In this document: positions 8,786 through 15,993 of the stretch, piece after piece | Numbering within the stretch: position 1 is the first letter of the stretch | How the letters are laid out: each line of letters starts with the position of its first letter | DNA from: Dechloromonas agitata is5 | GTDB lineage: Bacteria; Pseudomonadota; Gammaproteobacteria; Burkholderiales; Rhodocyclaceae | Assembly: GCF_000519045.1 (NCBI RefSeq) | Contig: NZ_KI912532.1 | Span: forward strand, 3,091,867 to 3,155,866 | Direction: 5' to 3' | DNA length: 64,000 nucleotides | Program-made: the position numbers and the translations under genes | The notes under the pieces: model-generated | What the model saw: the letters and a program-made list of their open reading frames with translations, nothing else | Databases searched by the model: none | What the model was told of the DNA's origin: nothing

Positions 8786-9121
8786 TCAGCAGAATTGCGC
8801 TGATTGTTTTTTTGCATAGCCACCATCGTATTTGTCACGTTTGATGTCACGCTGCCGCTGATCGATGACCTCGCCCGTTTGGGGATGCACATACAGTTTG
8901 ATCCGCCGGCCCGCCTGGTCGGTAGCCTTGACCTCATAGCTGCCGCTTTCACGTTCGATCTTCTCGATATTTCGATAGCCGGCGGATTCCAGTCTGGCGT
9001 GCACTTCGGGAATCGATAACCATCTCGCCTTGTCGGTATTGGCAGAGCGGACATCCTGAGCATGACTCGACATGGAGAAGAAAACAGTGGCAAGCAATGC
9101 AGTGATGGTTAATGGTTGCAT
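8786..9121 (-). CDS. Periplasmic PepSY-domain protein
   Basis: 111 residues with a signal peptide (about 1-21, SSHA). The mature part contains a single PepSY-type domain: WLSIPEVHARLESAGY, a middle strand SYEVKATDQAGRRI and the ending LYVHPQTGEVI. PepSY proteins often accompany ferric-reductase-like membrane proteins and PhoPQ-type regulators. It lies between DHC and the flavocytochrome. A second, divergent PepSY gene is at 10210. Confidence 0.8.
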   Translation of the reverse strand: MQPLTITALLATVFFSMSSHAQDVRSANTDKARWLSIPEVHARLESAGYRNIEKIERESGSYEVKATDQAGRRIKLYVHPQTGEVIDQRQRDIKRDKYDGGYAKKQSAQFC

Positions 9122-9158
9122 GGTGAAATCCTCCTGCTCAGGAAAGTGTCTGAAATGG

Positions 9159-9650
9159 TCATTCTTCGTAATAGCCTTGCTCTGCTGCGGTGTGGCAGGC
9201 GATACAGTTCGCTTTGGTGCGCACTTCCTTGTGGCGCCACTCCCAATCAGGAACTTTGCGATGTTCGCTCACCCATTTGGGCAATTCCGTGATGCGCTGT
9301 GGGGTGGCCCCTGAGGCAACGCCCTTGAGCAATTTGCTGCTGTAGCGCTGGCCACCTGCATCACCTGCATTGGCAACGAGATAGCTCGTAATCTTCTCGG
9401 CGGTGGCCGGATCGAGGCTGGCGTTGTCGCCGAAATGCTTGTCCAGTTCGCCCATCATGCGTTGCCAGGATCGCGCCGGGAGCATCGATGGGGCAAAGGC
9501 CAGGTGGCAACTACCGCACTCCTCCTTGACGACCGGGTCGGTAACAGGCGCGAAGAAATGACGGTCACCGGCCTGGGCACGGGCTAATACAAGGGCAGAA
9601 AAAGCCAAGGTCACGAGGCCAATGGCAAGCGGGCGGTAGGGAATGCGCAC
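9159..9650 (-). CDS. dhc: Diheme cytochrome c (DHC family)
   Basis: 163 residues with a signal peptide (about 1-27). Two heme c motifs are seen: C45-G-S-C-H49 and C149-I-A-C-H153. The length and the distant placing of the two motifs match the DHC family, first described beside SHP in Rhodobacter sphaeroides and able to reduce SHP. The gene lies directly downstream of the SHP gene, as in that species. It should act in the periplasm as electron donor to SHP. Confidence 0.88.
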   Translation of the reverse strand: MRIPYRPLAIGLVTLAFSALVLARAQAGDRHFFAPVTDPVVKEECGSCHLAFAPSMLPARSWQRMMGELDKHFGDNASLDPATAEKITSYLVANAGDAGGQRYSSKLLKGVASGATPQRITELPKWVSEHRKVPDWEWRHKEVRTKANCIACHTAAEQGYYEE

Positions 9651-9671
9651 GGGAGTCTCCTTTGAATGGGA

Positions 9672-10073
9672 TTACTGACCGATCACGAAGGTGAGCCAGT
9701 CACCTTTTTCCTGCGGGGTACATTCGCGCCCTAATACTTCGGTGCAATTGCGCTTGAACCATTTTTCAACTTTGGCCGGATCGGTATAACGCGTTGGCGC
9801 CACCGACACAGCAACCGGTTCGATGGTCTTGCCGGTCAGCGCCCGACCCGCACCCCGGGTGTCCTTGCCGTGACAGGTGGTACAAGACGGCGTATCAGGT
9901 TTTCCGCCGGAAAAGCTCTGCGTATGCAAGGCCTGGCCGCGTGCCGCCGAAAAACCGCTTGCCTTGGCGGCTGCCGCATACTGGGCCAGCAGGTCTTCGC
10001 GAGGACCGGCAATGGTGGCGGTGCTGAGTATCATGGCAACAATTCCTGAGGTGACGACCAACATGTTCTTCAT
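9672..10073 (-). CDS. shp: SHP-type oxygen-binding monoheme cytochrome c (DUF1924)
   Basis: 133 residues with a signal peptide (about 1-22). Heme c motif C64-T-T-C-H68. The segment KWFKRNC places N109 where SHP has its unusual Asn distal heme ligand, and C110/C118 match the SHP disulfide. The family (Sphaeroides heme protein) binds oxygen after the Asn swings away, and can also bind other small ligands. It is the first gene of the minus-strand block and is followed by its usual partner DHC. Its biological role is unresolved in the family; a link to metal or oxidative stress is suggested only by context. Confidence 0.88.
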   Translation of the reverse strand: MKNMLVVTSGIVAMILSTATIAGPREDLLAQYAAAAKASGFSAARGQALHTQSFSGGKPDTPSCTTCHGKDTRGAGRALTGKTIEPVAVSVAPTRYTDPAKVEKWFKRNCTEVLGRECTPQEKGDWLTFVIGQ

Positions 10074-10147
10074 GCGTTTCTCCTGGCGGTTATCGGACTG
10101 TGGAGCGCACTTTGCGCCACCCTGTCTGAATGAATGCTGAATCGCTT

Positions 10148-10164
10148 GTTCATCCTGCGTTCAT
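10148..10164 (+). promoter_or_regulatory. Direct repeat GTTCAT-N5-GTTCAT in divergent promoter region
   Basis: Two identical hexamers with a five-base spacer (11-bp phase) lie between the divergent SHP and PepSY/regulator operons, followed at once by another GTTCA. This spacing is that of PhoP/PmrA-class operators, and such a regulator is encoded immediately downstream. Confidence 0.45.
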
Positions 10165-10209
10165 GTTCAAAGCGCTAAAAGATCAGCCTGGAAAACTGTG
10201 GAGTTAAAT

Positions 10210-10587
10210 ATGTCGTCGAGAATCACCACCCAATGGCGTCCTACACTGACAAGCGTCATCATGTTGATGATGCTGGCGATGTTGGGCACGGAAGTCAGTT
10301 ACGCAGCAGATCACGCTGACCATGACCGTGCCCGTCAAGCCGTTGAGGCTGGAGATGTTCTGCCTTTGCGGACGATTCTTGATCGGCTCGAACACGAGTA
10401 TCCCGGCCAGGTCATGGAGGTTGAACTTGACCGCGAAAAGGGCGAGTGGGTTTATGAAGTCAAGTTATTGCGCAAAGGAGGTGTCTTGATGAAGCTGAAG
10501 ATTCTCGCTCGCGACGGCACCATCCTTGGCTCTAAGGAAAAGCCGGGCAAACCGCATAAACCAAACGACCGGGGAGAGCCCCGCTGA
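10210..10587 (+). CDS. Periplasmic PepSY-domain protein preceding a two-component system
   Basis: 125 residues from the ATG at 10210, which has GGAG six bases upstream; a GTG 12 bases earlier is unlikely because it overlaps that site. The N-terminal signal segment (about 10-32) precedes a compact PepSY-like domain (ILDRLEHEYPGQVMEVELDRE...VYEVKLL) and a basic tail. The stop overlaps the response-regulator start by one base. PepSY proteins upstream of PhoPQ/QseBC-like systems are common and may modulate the sensor; that function is inferred. Confidence 0.8.
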   Translation: MSSRITTQWRPTLTSVIMLMMLAMLGTEVSYAADHADHDRARQAVEAGDVLPLRTILDRLEHEYPGQVMEVELDREKGEWVYEVKLLRKGGVLMKLKILARDGTILGSKEKPGKPHKPNDRGEPR

Positions 10588-11249
10588 TGCGCATTCTGGT
10601 TGTCGAAGACGAACCAACGCTGGCCACACAACTTGTTGAAGGCATTCAGTCGGCCGGCTATGTCGTCGATGTGGCGCATAACGGGGTCGATGGCCACTTC
10701 ATGGGGGAGACCGAACCTTACGACGCCATCGTGCTCGACATTGGCCTGCCGCAGATGGATGGCATCACGGTTCTGAAGAAATGGCGTGCGGCAGGGCGTA
10801 CCTTGCCGGTCCTGATCCTGACGGCACGAGACACCTGGCGGGAAAAAGTGGCCGGCATCGATGCCGGTGCGGATGACTATCTAACCAAGCCCTTTCACAT
10901 GGAAGAACTGCTGGCCAGGCTTCGCGCCCTGATTCGCCGTGCCGGCGGACATGCTAGTACCGAGTTGGTTTGCGGTCCGCTGACCCTGGATACCCGCAGC
11001 AGCCGTGCCAGCGTGGATGGAACTGCCCTGACGCTGACGAGCCATGAATACCGGGTTCTCGCTTACCTGATGCACCATCCGGGTGAAATCGTCTCCCGTG
11101 CGGAACTGACCGAACATATTTACGCGCAGGATTTCGATCGTGATTCGAATACGGTCGAGGTATTCATCGCGCGCTTGCGCAAGAAATTACCGCCGGGCCT
11201 GATCGAAACCGTGCGCGGATTGGGCTACCGGCTCAACAAAGCACAATGA
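10587..11249 (+). CDS. OmpR-family response regulator (PhoP/QseB-like)
   Basis: 220 residues. Receiver domain (1-118) with acidic pocket E7/D8, phosphoacceptor D51 (IVLDIGLPQMDG) and the lysine in DYLTKPF, then a winged-helix DNA-binding domain (about 125-218; LTSHEYRVLAYLMHH and RDSNTVEVFIARLRKK). It is coupled by overlaps to the PepSY gene and to the sensor kinase. Likely targets are the divergent SHP block and perhaps the reductase operon with the CTTAA-type box, which is inference from site spacing. Confidence 0.93.
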   Translation: MRILVVEDEPTLATQLVEGIQSAGYVVDVAHNGVDGHFMGETEPYDAIVLDIGLPQMDGITVLKKWRAAGRTLPVLILTARDTWREKVAGIDAGADDYLTKPFHMEELLARLRALIRRAGGHASTELVCGPLTLDTRSSRASVDGTALTLTSHEYRVLAYLMHHPGEIVSRAELTEHIYAQDFDRDSNTVEVFIARLRKKLPPGLIETVRGLGYRLNKAQ

Positions 11250-12625
11250 ACTTTGCCTTCTTACGCAACTCCCTGCGTATACGTCTCTTGGCGGGCACGC
11301 TCGTCTGGATCGTCATTTCGATTCTGGTTGCGGGCTGGGGGCTTGGCCAACTCTTTCATCAGCATGTCGAAGCCCAGTTCGATGTGGAACTGAAGAATCA
11401 TCTGGATCAGCTAACAGCCCAACTAATTCTCGATGAGCAGAATCTGGCCCAGGTTCGATTGCTTCCGAGTGACCCGCGCCTTAACAAGCCCCTGTCCGGC
11501 CTGTATTGGCAGATCGATCGCATCTCCGCTGCGGATGAGCAACCCGACAAGGCTGTTTTGCGTTCCCGCTCACTGTGGGATGAAACATTGACTGTCCCGG
11601 CCGATACCCCGGCGGACGGAGAGATTCATCAGCATCGGATTGAAGGCCCCCAAGGAGTTGCTCTAAGAGTGGTGGAACGTACCGTCACCATTGACACTCA
11701 CTCCCTGAGGTTGATGGTTGCGGCCAATGAAAGTCTGATGACAGAGCCTATCGAGGACTTCAAAGGCCATCTTTGGATGGCGCTGGGCATACTTGGAATG
11801 GGATTGACGCTCGCCGCTTTGATGCAGGTATTCGTCGGGCTTGCTCCACTACGTAACATGCAAAACGCCCTAGGGCGTGTCCGGCACGGAGATGCCCGAA
11901 ACATGGAAGGCACCTTCCCGAACGAGATCATGCCGCTGGTGAATGAGTTCAACACGGTGCTGGCGCAAAACGCTGAAGTGGTCGAGCGTGCCCGAACGCA
12001 AGCCGGCAACCTTGCCCATGCGCTTAAAACGCCGCTGAGCGTCCTCGCCAATGCCGCCAATGCTCCCGAGAAGCGAGATGACGACTTGGCACGTCTGGTC
12101 GCATCGCAAGTCGATACCGTGCGCAAACAGGTCGATTACCACCTGAGTCGGGCACAAGCTGCCGCATCTGTACAGGTTCCGGGCATGCGCACCGCCGTTG
12201 AACCTGTCATCCGGGGACTGGTACGGGTCATGCAACGTGTTTATGCAGACCGTAATCTCGAATTTGCAGTTGTTTCTGCCGATGTAACCCTGGTATTTCG
12301 CGGCGAAGAGCAGGATTTGCAGGAAATGTTGGGAAATCTGATCGACAATGCCTCCAAGTGGGCCAACTCCCGGATAGAGATTCAGGCTCGGGCCGAACAG
12401 GAGCGGCTCACGATCAGCGTCGACGACGATGGCAAGGGCATCGTCCCCGACAAGCGCGACACCGTGCTCCAACGCGGAGTTCGCGTCGACCAGCAGGTGT
12501 CTGGTAGCGGGCTGGGCCTGGCCATCGTCGACGACTTGGCGCGCATGTATGGCGGGCAATTGACACTGGCAGACTCCCCTCTGGGGGGGCTACGGGCCAG
12601 TCTGAGTTTGCCCGGAGCGGACTGA
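11246..12625 (+). CDS. PhoQ-like sensor histidine kinase
   Basis: 459 residues with two membrane helices (about 10-35 and 168-190) flanking a periplasmic domain, a HAMP-like linker, a dimerisation/phosphoacceptor helix with H258 in NLAHALKTPLSVL (the PhoQ-type H-box) and a HATPase domain (N-box LGNLIDNASKWA, G-boxes DDDGKGI and GSGLGLAIV). The four-base overlap with the regulator gene marks the pair as cognate. The sensed signal is unknown; the neighbouring genes suggest envelope redox or metal stress. Confidence 0.92.
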   Translation: MNFAFLRNSLRIRLLAGTLVWIVISILVAGWGLGQLFHQHVEAQFDVELKNHLDQLTAQLILDEQNLAQVRLLPSDPRLNKPLSGLYWQIDRISAADEQPDKAVLRSRSLWDETLTVPADTPADGEIHQHRIEGPQGVALRVVERTVTIDTHSLRLMVAANESLMTEPIEDFKGHLWMALGILGMGLTLAALMQVFVGLAPLRNMQNALGRVRHGDARNMEGTFPNEIMPLVNEFNTVLAQNAEVVERARTQAGNLAHALKTPLSVLANAANAPEKRDDDLARLVASQVDTVRKQVDYHLSRAQAAASVQVPGMRTAVEPVIRGLVRVMQRVYADRNLEFAVVSADVTLVFRGEEQDLQEMLGNLIDNASKWANSRIEIQARAEQERLTISVDDDGKGIVPDKRDTVLQRGVRVDQQVSGSGLGLAIVDDLARMYGGQLTLADSPLGGLRASLSLPGAD

Positions 12626-12649
12626 CGCACCCCGCATGCACGCCGACGC

Positions 12650-12674
12650 GGAACATTTTCCGACGTGATTCGTT
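12650..12674 (+). promoter_or_regulatory. ECF sigma-type promoter, autoregulatory
   Basis: GGAACATTT starting at 12650 is followed by CGTT 21 bases from its start. The same pair of words at the same spacing lies at 14195. It sits 54 bases upstream of the ATG of the ECF sigma gene, so the sigma factor may transcribe itself. The predicted transcript would begin after the alternative GTG at 12665. Confidence 0.6.
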
Positions 12675-12703
12675 TCACTCAGGAGCAGTCGAAAGCGAAA
12701 AGG

Positions 12704-13294
12704 ATGACAGCGGGGATCGACGATGGAGAAGATGTACAACTTGCCGTCCGGGCCCAGATGGGGGATCGGCCGGCATTCGAGCGGCTGGTGCGACGTTACC
12801 AAGATCGGGTGTTCCGTTTCATTTTGCGTATGGTCGGTATACGCGACGAAGCTATGGACCTGGCCCAGGAAACCTTCTTAAAAGCCTATCGGGCGCTGCC
12901 CGGCTGGCGGCCGGAAGCGCGCTTTTCCACCTGGCTGTTCCAGATCGCGCGAAATGCCGCGCTCGATGCGCTGCGTCGCCGTCGCCACATCGATTTCGTC
13001 TCGCTGACGTCCGGCCCAGATGAAGAGGCCATCGATCCGTGCGACACAGCACCTCTGCCGGAAGAACTGCTGGCGGACAAGCAGCGTATCGGCCTGCTGG
13101 AACGCGCCCTGCGCGAACTGCCCGTCGAGCAACGCGAAATCCTGCTATTGCGCGAACTGGAAGACATGAGCTACGCCGACATCGCGGCAACACTGAATAT
13201 CGAGGTCGGTACCGTCAAGTCGCGCATTGCCCGCGCGCGTGTCGCCGTCCTCGCCCATTATCGACACCATGCCGGAGAGTCTTGCCATGACTGA
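12704..13294 (+). CDS. ECF-type RNA polymerase sigma factor (RpoE/CnrH-like)
   Basis: 196 residues from the ATG at 12704. A GTG at 12665 would add 13 residues but lies inside the predicted promoter. Region 2 is clear (GDRPAFERLVRRYQ, AMDLAQETFLKAYRAL, FSTWLFQIARNAALDALRRRR), then a short linker and region 4 (LPVEQREILLLRELEDMSYADIAA..., VGTVKSRIARAR). The gene overlaps the anti-sigma gene and is followed by a CnrX-like sensor, so the set resembles the CnrYXH metal-responsive module. Confidence 0.92.
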   Translation: MTAGIDDGEDVQLAVRAQMGDRPAFERLVRRYQDRVFRFILRMVGIRDEAMDLAQETFLKAYRALPGWRPEARFSTWLFQIARNAALDALRRRRHIDFVSLTSGPDEEAIDPCDTAPLPEELLADKQRIGLLERALRELPVEQREILLLRELEDMSYADIAATLNIEVGTVKSRIARARVAVLAHYRHHAGESCHD

Positions 13295-13745
13295 CCCCGT
13301 CCGCCCGCACCTGCCGGACATGATTCGCCTCTCGGGCTATCTGGATGGTGAACTCGACGGCGCCACGCAGCGCGAAATGGAAACGCATCTAGCGGCGTGC
13401 CCGCCCTGCGCGGAGCGTCTCGCCGAACTACGGGCGCTGACGGCCGCTTTCGACGCACTGCCGCAGGACACGTTGGGCTTCGACCTGGCCGGCATGATTG
13501 CGGGCCGGCTCGCCGCCGCACCACGCCCGTCACCAGAGCGGCCAGCACCGCGCTGGTGGGGTTTGCTGCCGGCCTCCCTCGGCGCGGCGGCTGCCCTTAC
13601 GCTCGGCACCGGCATAGGCTCGGTGCTGATCGGCGGCGGTGCGGCCATGCCGCGCATGGCGGCGATGAGCGTGTTCGACACGCTGCCGCCGGGCGGTCTC
13701 TGCCTCGGCCCGGATTCTTGCTACAGCAAGGGAGCCAGAAAATGA
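13287..13745 (+). CDS. Zinc-finger anti-sigma factor, membrane-anchored
   Basis: 152 residues from the ATG at 13287 (GGAG nine bases upstream), overlapping the sigma gene by eight bases. The N-terminal anti-sigma domain has the zinc-binding pattern H34-x3-C38-x2-C41 (HLAACPPC) and one alanine-rich transmembrane helix (about 95-120). It should hold the ECF sigma at the membrane until a signal arrives. The short periplasmic tail has two cysteines (CLGPDSC). The stop overlaps the sensor gene start. Confidence 0.88.
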   Translation: MTDPVRPHLPDMIRLSGYLDGELDGATQREMETHLAACPPCAERLAELRALTAAFDALPQDTLGFDLAGMIAGRLAAAPRPSPERPAPRWWGLLPASLGAAAALTLGTGIGSVLIGGGAAMPRMAAMSVFDTLPPGGLCLGPDSCYSKGARK

Positions 13746-14185
13746 AATCCACCGTCCTGCGGGTTCTGCTCGCCGTTTCGCTGCTGGTCAACTTGGGCGT
13801 AATCGGCGCCGTCGCTTACCGCATGGCCAACAAGGACAGTTTTCCCGGCCTGCCGCGCTATCTCGAATTGAGCGCGGATCAGGTGCGCGACTGGCACGCC
13901 TCGGAACAGGGTTTTCTCATGCAACTCGGCACCAGCGCCGAAGCCATTCGCACACATCGCGACCGCATGATCCATGCGATTTTCGCCGACACACCAGACC
14001 CGGCGCTGATCGATGCCGAGCGCATCGCAATTGCGCACTTGCAGGACGAACAGCAGAAACGGGTGATCCAGCAGTTGCTGCGCGAACGAGAACTGCTCAC
14101 TCTGACGCAGCGTACAAAACTGGCGCAACTGCTGCTCGACCAGCCAGCCGGGCTGTCGACCATCGAACTTTTGCACCGCGATTGA
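13742..14185 (+). CDS. Periplasmic heavy-metal sensor (CnrX/ZraP-like)
   Basis: 147 residues with an N-terminal membrane anchor (about 6-26, LLAVSLLVNLGVIGAVAYR), then an all-helical periplasmic domain of the Metal_resist type (LSADQVRDWHASEQGF, RMIHAIFADTPDP, AIAHLQDEQQKRVIQQLL). CnrX and relatives bind metal ions and relieve anti-sigma inhibition. The four-base overlap with the anti-sigma gene supports that role. Which metal is sensed cannot be deduced. Confidence 0.82.
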   Translation: MKSTVLRVLLAVSLLVNLGVIGAVAYRMANKDSFPGLPRYLELSADQVRDWHASEQGFLMQLGTSAEAIRTHRDRMIHAIFADTPDPALIDAERIAIAHLQDEQQKRVIQQLLRERELLTLTQRTKLAQLLLDQPAGLSTIELLHRD

Positions 14186-14194
14186 CGCAGGTGT

Positions 14195-14219
14195 GGAACA
14201 TTTCTCTCCGCCAATCGTT
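14195..14219 (+). promoter_or_regulatory. ECF sigma-type promoter of the His-rich protein gene
   Basis: GGAACATTT at 14195 and CGTT 21 bases from its start exactly repeat the layout at 12650. It lies 60-85 bases upstream of the gene at 14279, which is therefore a probable target of the ECF sigma factor. Confidence 0.6.
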
Positions 14220-14278
14220 GAAGCAGGAAGGCCGACAAGCGCTGGCCCCTTCAACCATCAGACTGGAGAATCGAGAAC

Positions 14279-14767
14279 ATGAAACAAAACATCCTGACCG
14301 CCTTGATCGTGCTTTCCCTAGGTGTCGGCGGATCGGCTCTTGCCGCGAATAACGCGGCGCATGACCACAGACACGATCACGGCGGGAAACCGGCGACTCT
14401 GCAACTGAATGCCGGCAAAAAATGGGAAACCGATGCGCCGCTGCGCAAGGCGATCGGCGAGATTCGCCAGTCGATGGCGGCATCGCTAGATGCCATCCAC
14501 AACAACCGCCTGCCGGCAAAAGACTACAGCGCCCTTGCGCACAAGGTGGAAAGTGCCGTCGGCGATATCGTGGCCAATTGCAAGTTGGGAACGCAGGCCG
14601 ACGAGCAACTGCACATCATCATCGCCGACCTGCTCGCCGGCGCAGAGCAAATGGCGGGCAAGGTGAAGCAGGCCAAGCTCATGGACGGTGCGGTCAAGGT
14701 TATCGGCGCGCTCGACAACTACGGCAAGTATTTCGACGATCCTGGCTACCAGCCAATCGCGCACTGA
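14279..14767 (+). CDS. Periplasmic helical protein with histidine-rich N-terminus
   Basis: 162 residues with a signal peptide (about 1-22, ALAA) followed by a histidine-rich stretch (HDHRHDHGG) and a helical domain with one conserved-looking cysteine (IVANCKLG). It follows the sigma/anti-sigma/sensor genes and has an ECF-type promoter matching that of the sigma factor, so it is probably the effector of that regulon. Metal binding is suggested by the histidine cluster. I cannot assign a characterised family. Confidence 0.75.
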   Translation: MKQNILTALIVLSLGVGGSALAANNAAHDHRHDHGGKPATLQLNAGKKWETDAPLRKAIGEIRQSMAASLDAIHNNRLPAKDYSALAHKVESAVGDIVANCKLGTQADEQLHIIIADLLAGAEQMAGKVKQAKLMDGAVKVIGALDNYGKYFDDPGYQPIAH

Positions 14768-14837
14768 GGGCAGGGGCGGGGCGCGACAAGCCGCCGTCCC
14801 GCCGGCACCGACTTTTAGTTAGATCGGCCGTACTTCA

Positions 14838-14907
14838 GGTAACCGGCACATTGCTGCCCAAGTTTGGACACAGGCTCAATGGCCGGAGTGGCCGACGACT
14901 TGTCTGT
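14838..14907 (+). repeat. Dispersed intergenic repeat, copy 2
   Basis: Begins GGTAACCGGCACATTGCTG and ends GGCCGACGACTTGTCTG. It aligns without gaps to copy 3 at 15047; the first 30 and last 17 bases are well conserved and the centre diverges. Confidence 0.65.
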
Positions 14908-15046
14908 GAGCTGCCCTGCCGGACGGCTGCTCCGCTCAGAAAGCTGCCGCATGAACTCTGAGACATCGAATGTCTATTCAGGGTCGGTTGTGTGAGTTTG
15001 TCGGATGGAGAAGCTGCCGTTCGACGTGACTTCCAGTTGAACGGCA

Positions 15047-15115
15047 GGTGACCAGCATATTGCTGTCCGAGTCAGGCGATAACCCCACCGTCAGCAAAGG
15101 CCGACGACCTGCCTG
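15047..15115 (+). repeat. Dispersed intergenic repeat, copy 3
   Basis: Begins GGTGACCAGCATATTGCTG and ends GGCCGACGACCTGCCTG, at the same internal spacing as copies 1 and 2. Confidence 0.65.
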
Positions 15116-15199
15116 ATGTCTTTGGCAACAGACAACAATTCGGCCAATCCGGCCGTTCGAATCACTTCACTCTTAACCCGATGTCACAAGGAGAGAACC

Positions 15200-15592
15200 A
15201 TGAAAACGAAATTTTCCCAATTAGCCCTGATCGCTGCGATCAGCCTCGCTGCAGCTGGAACGAGCTACGCTCACGAGGATTATTCCGAGGCCGGCACCAA
15301 CCATTGGCTGAGCCACGTTTCAGAAACCAAGAGCGCACCGACGGCAAATCAACTGGCTTCGTTTGGTTACACGGCCACGAAAAACGCCGACCGAGAGGTC
15401 ACTCTGTCCAGCGGTAGCAAATATCTGAACGTCACGCGTCTGGAGACCATCAAGATCAACGTCGCTGGCAAGAGCGTCGTCTGGACCTTCGACACGCTGG
15501 GGACCGCGCCGTTTCCACTTTCCAAGATCATATCGGGAGCCGACGGCATCACCGTCTACGTGACCGAAAACCCTGCCTATCAGGGCGGCTGA
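15200..15592 (+). CDS. CzcE-like periplasmic heavy-metal-resistance protein
   Basis: 130 residues from the ATG at 15200 with AAGGAG ideally placed upstream. Signal peptide about 1-24 (TSYA). The mature part has the CzcE-family core: repeated beta strands with YLNVTRLETIKINV, VVWTFDTLG and ITVYVTENPAY. CzcE of Cupriavidus metallidurans binds copper in the periplasm. The gene stands before copK, separated by a hairpin, so the two may form a copper-response pair. Confidence 0.8.
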   Translation: MKTKFSQLALIAAISLAAAGTSYAHEDYSEAGTNHWLSHVSETKSAPTANQLASFGYTATKNADREVTLSSGSKYLNVTRLETIKINVAGKSVVWTFDTLGTAPFPLSKIISGADGITVYVTENPAYQGG

Positions 15593-15600
15593 TCAACCTG

Positions 15601-15632
15601 ACGGCTAGGTGATGCAATTGTCACCCAGCCGT
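15601..15632. terminator. Hairpin between the czcE-like gene and copK
   Basis: ACGGCT/AGCCGT and GGTGA/TCACC form an 11-bp interrupted stem with an 8-base loop. No T-run follows, so it may be a partial terminator or mRNA-stabilising structure. Confidence 0.4.
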
Positions 15633-15705
15633 TGGCAAATTGTCAGGATCGAATCCTTAATATTGATATCGCAGTACAACAGCACCTATTCATGAGGAGA
15701 TGAAA

Positions 15706-15984
15706 ATGTTCAAGAAGATGCTCGCAATCGTGGCCCTGAGTTCCCTGGGTGTTACCGCCTACGCAGTTGATGCTTCTCAAGTCGAGAAGTCCATTGAGTT
15801 GAAGGACGGTTCGACTGTTTATATTTTCAAAGACGGCAAGATGGGTATGGAAGACAAATATGGTCGCGCAACCTATATGGAATCTGGCCATGTGATGGAA
15901 ACCAAGGACGGCAAAAAAATCATCATGAACGGAAACGAAATCTGGCGTGTTGACGAATTGCTGCACAAATACCATCGCGGTTAA
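15706..15984 (+). CDS. copK: CopK family periplasmic copper-binding protein
   Basis: 92 residues from the ATG at 15706 (AGGAG six bases upstream; an ATG two codons earlier lies against the site). Signal peptide about 1-20 (AYA). The mature sequence closely follows CopK of Cupriavidus metallidurans: VYIFKDGKMGMEDKYG, then HVMETKDGKKIIMNGNEIW. The conserved methionines form the Cu(I) site that cooperatively enhances Cu(II) binding. CopK is usually part of plasmid or island cop clusters; here it is separated from the cus genes by about 10 kb. Confidence 0.93.
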   Translation: MFKKMLAIVALSSLGVTAYAVDASQVEKSIELKDGSTVYIFKDGKMGMEDKYGRATYMESGHVMETKDGKKIIMNGNEIWRVDELLHKYHRG

Positions 15985-15993
15985 TTTCCCGCA

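Larger units (their letters stand above)
14768..15199. other. Intergenic region with two copies of the dispersed repeat
   Basis: This 432-bp gap between two secreted-protein genes contains no gene I can support. It holds two direct, diverged copies of a 70-bp repeat (14838-14907 and 15047-15115), 209 bp apart. The upstream region of the CzcE-like gene follows; no clear promoter was found. Confidence 0.6.

Noticed and set aside
12665-12703. Longer N-terminus for the ECF sigma factor from a GTG
   Set aside because: The codon lies between the -35 and -10 words of the predicted ECF promoter and lacks a ribosome site.
14838-15115. CRISPR array
   Set aside because: Only two diverged direct repeats of 70 bp, 209 bp apart, without regular spacers; further copies are scattered in the window.
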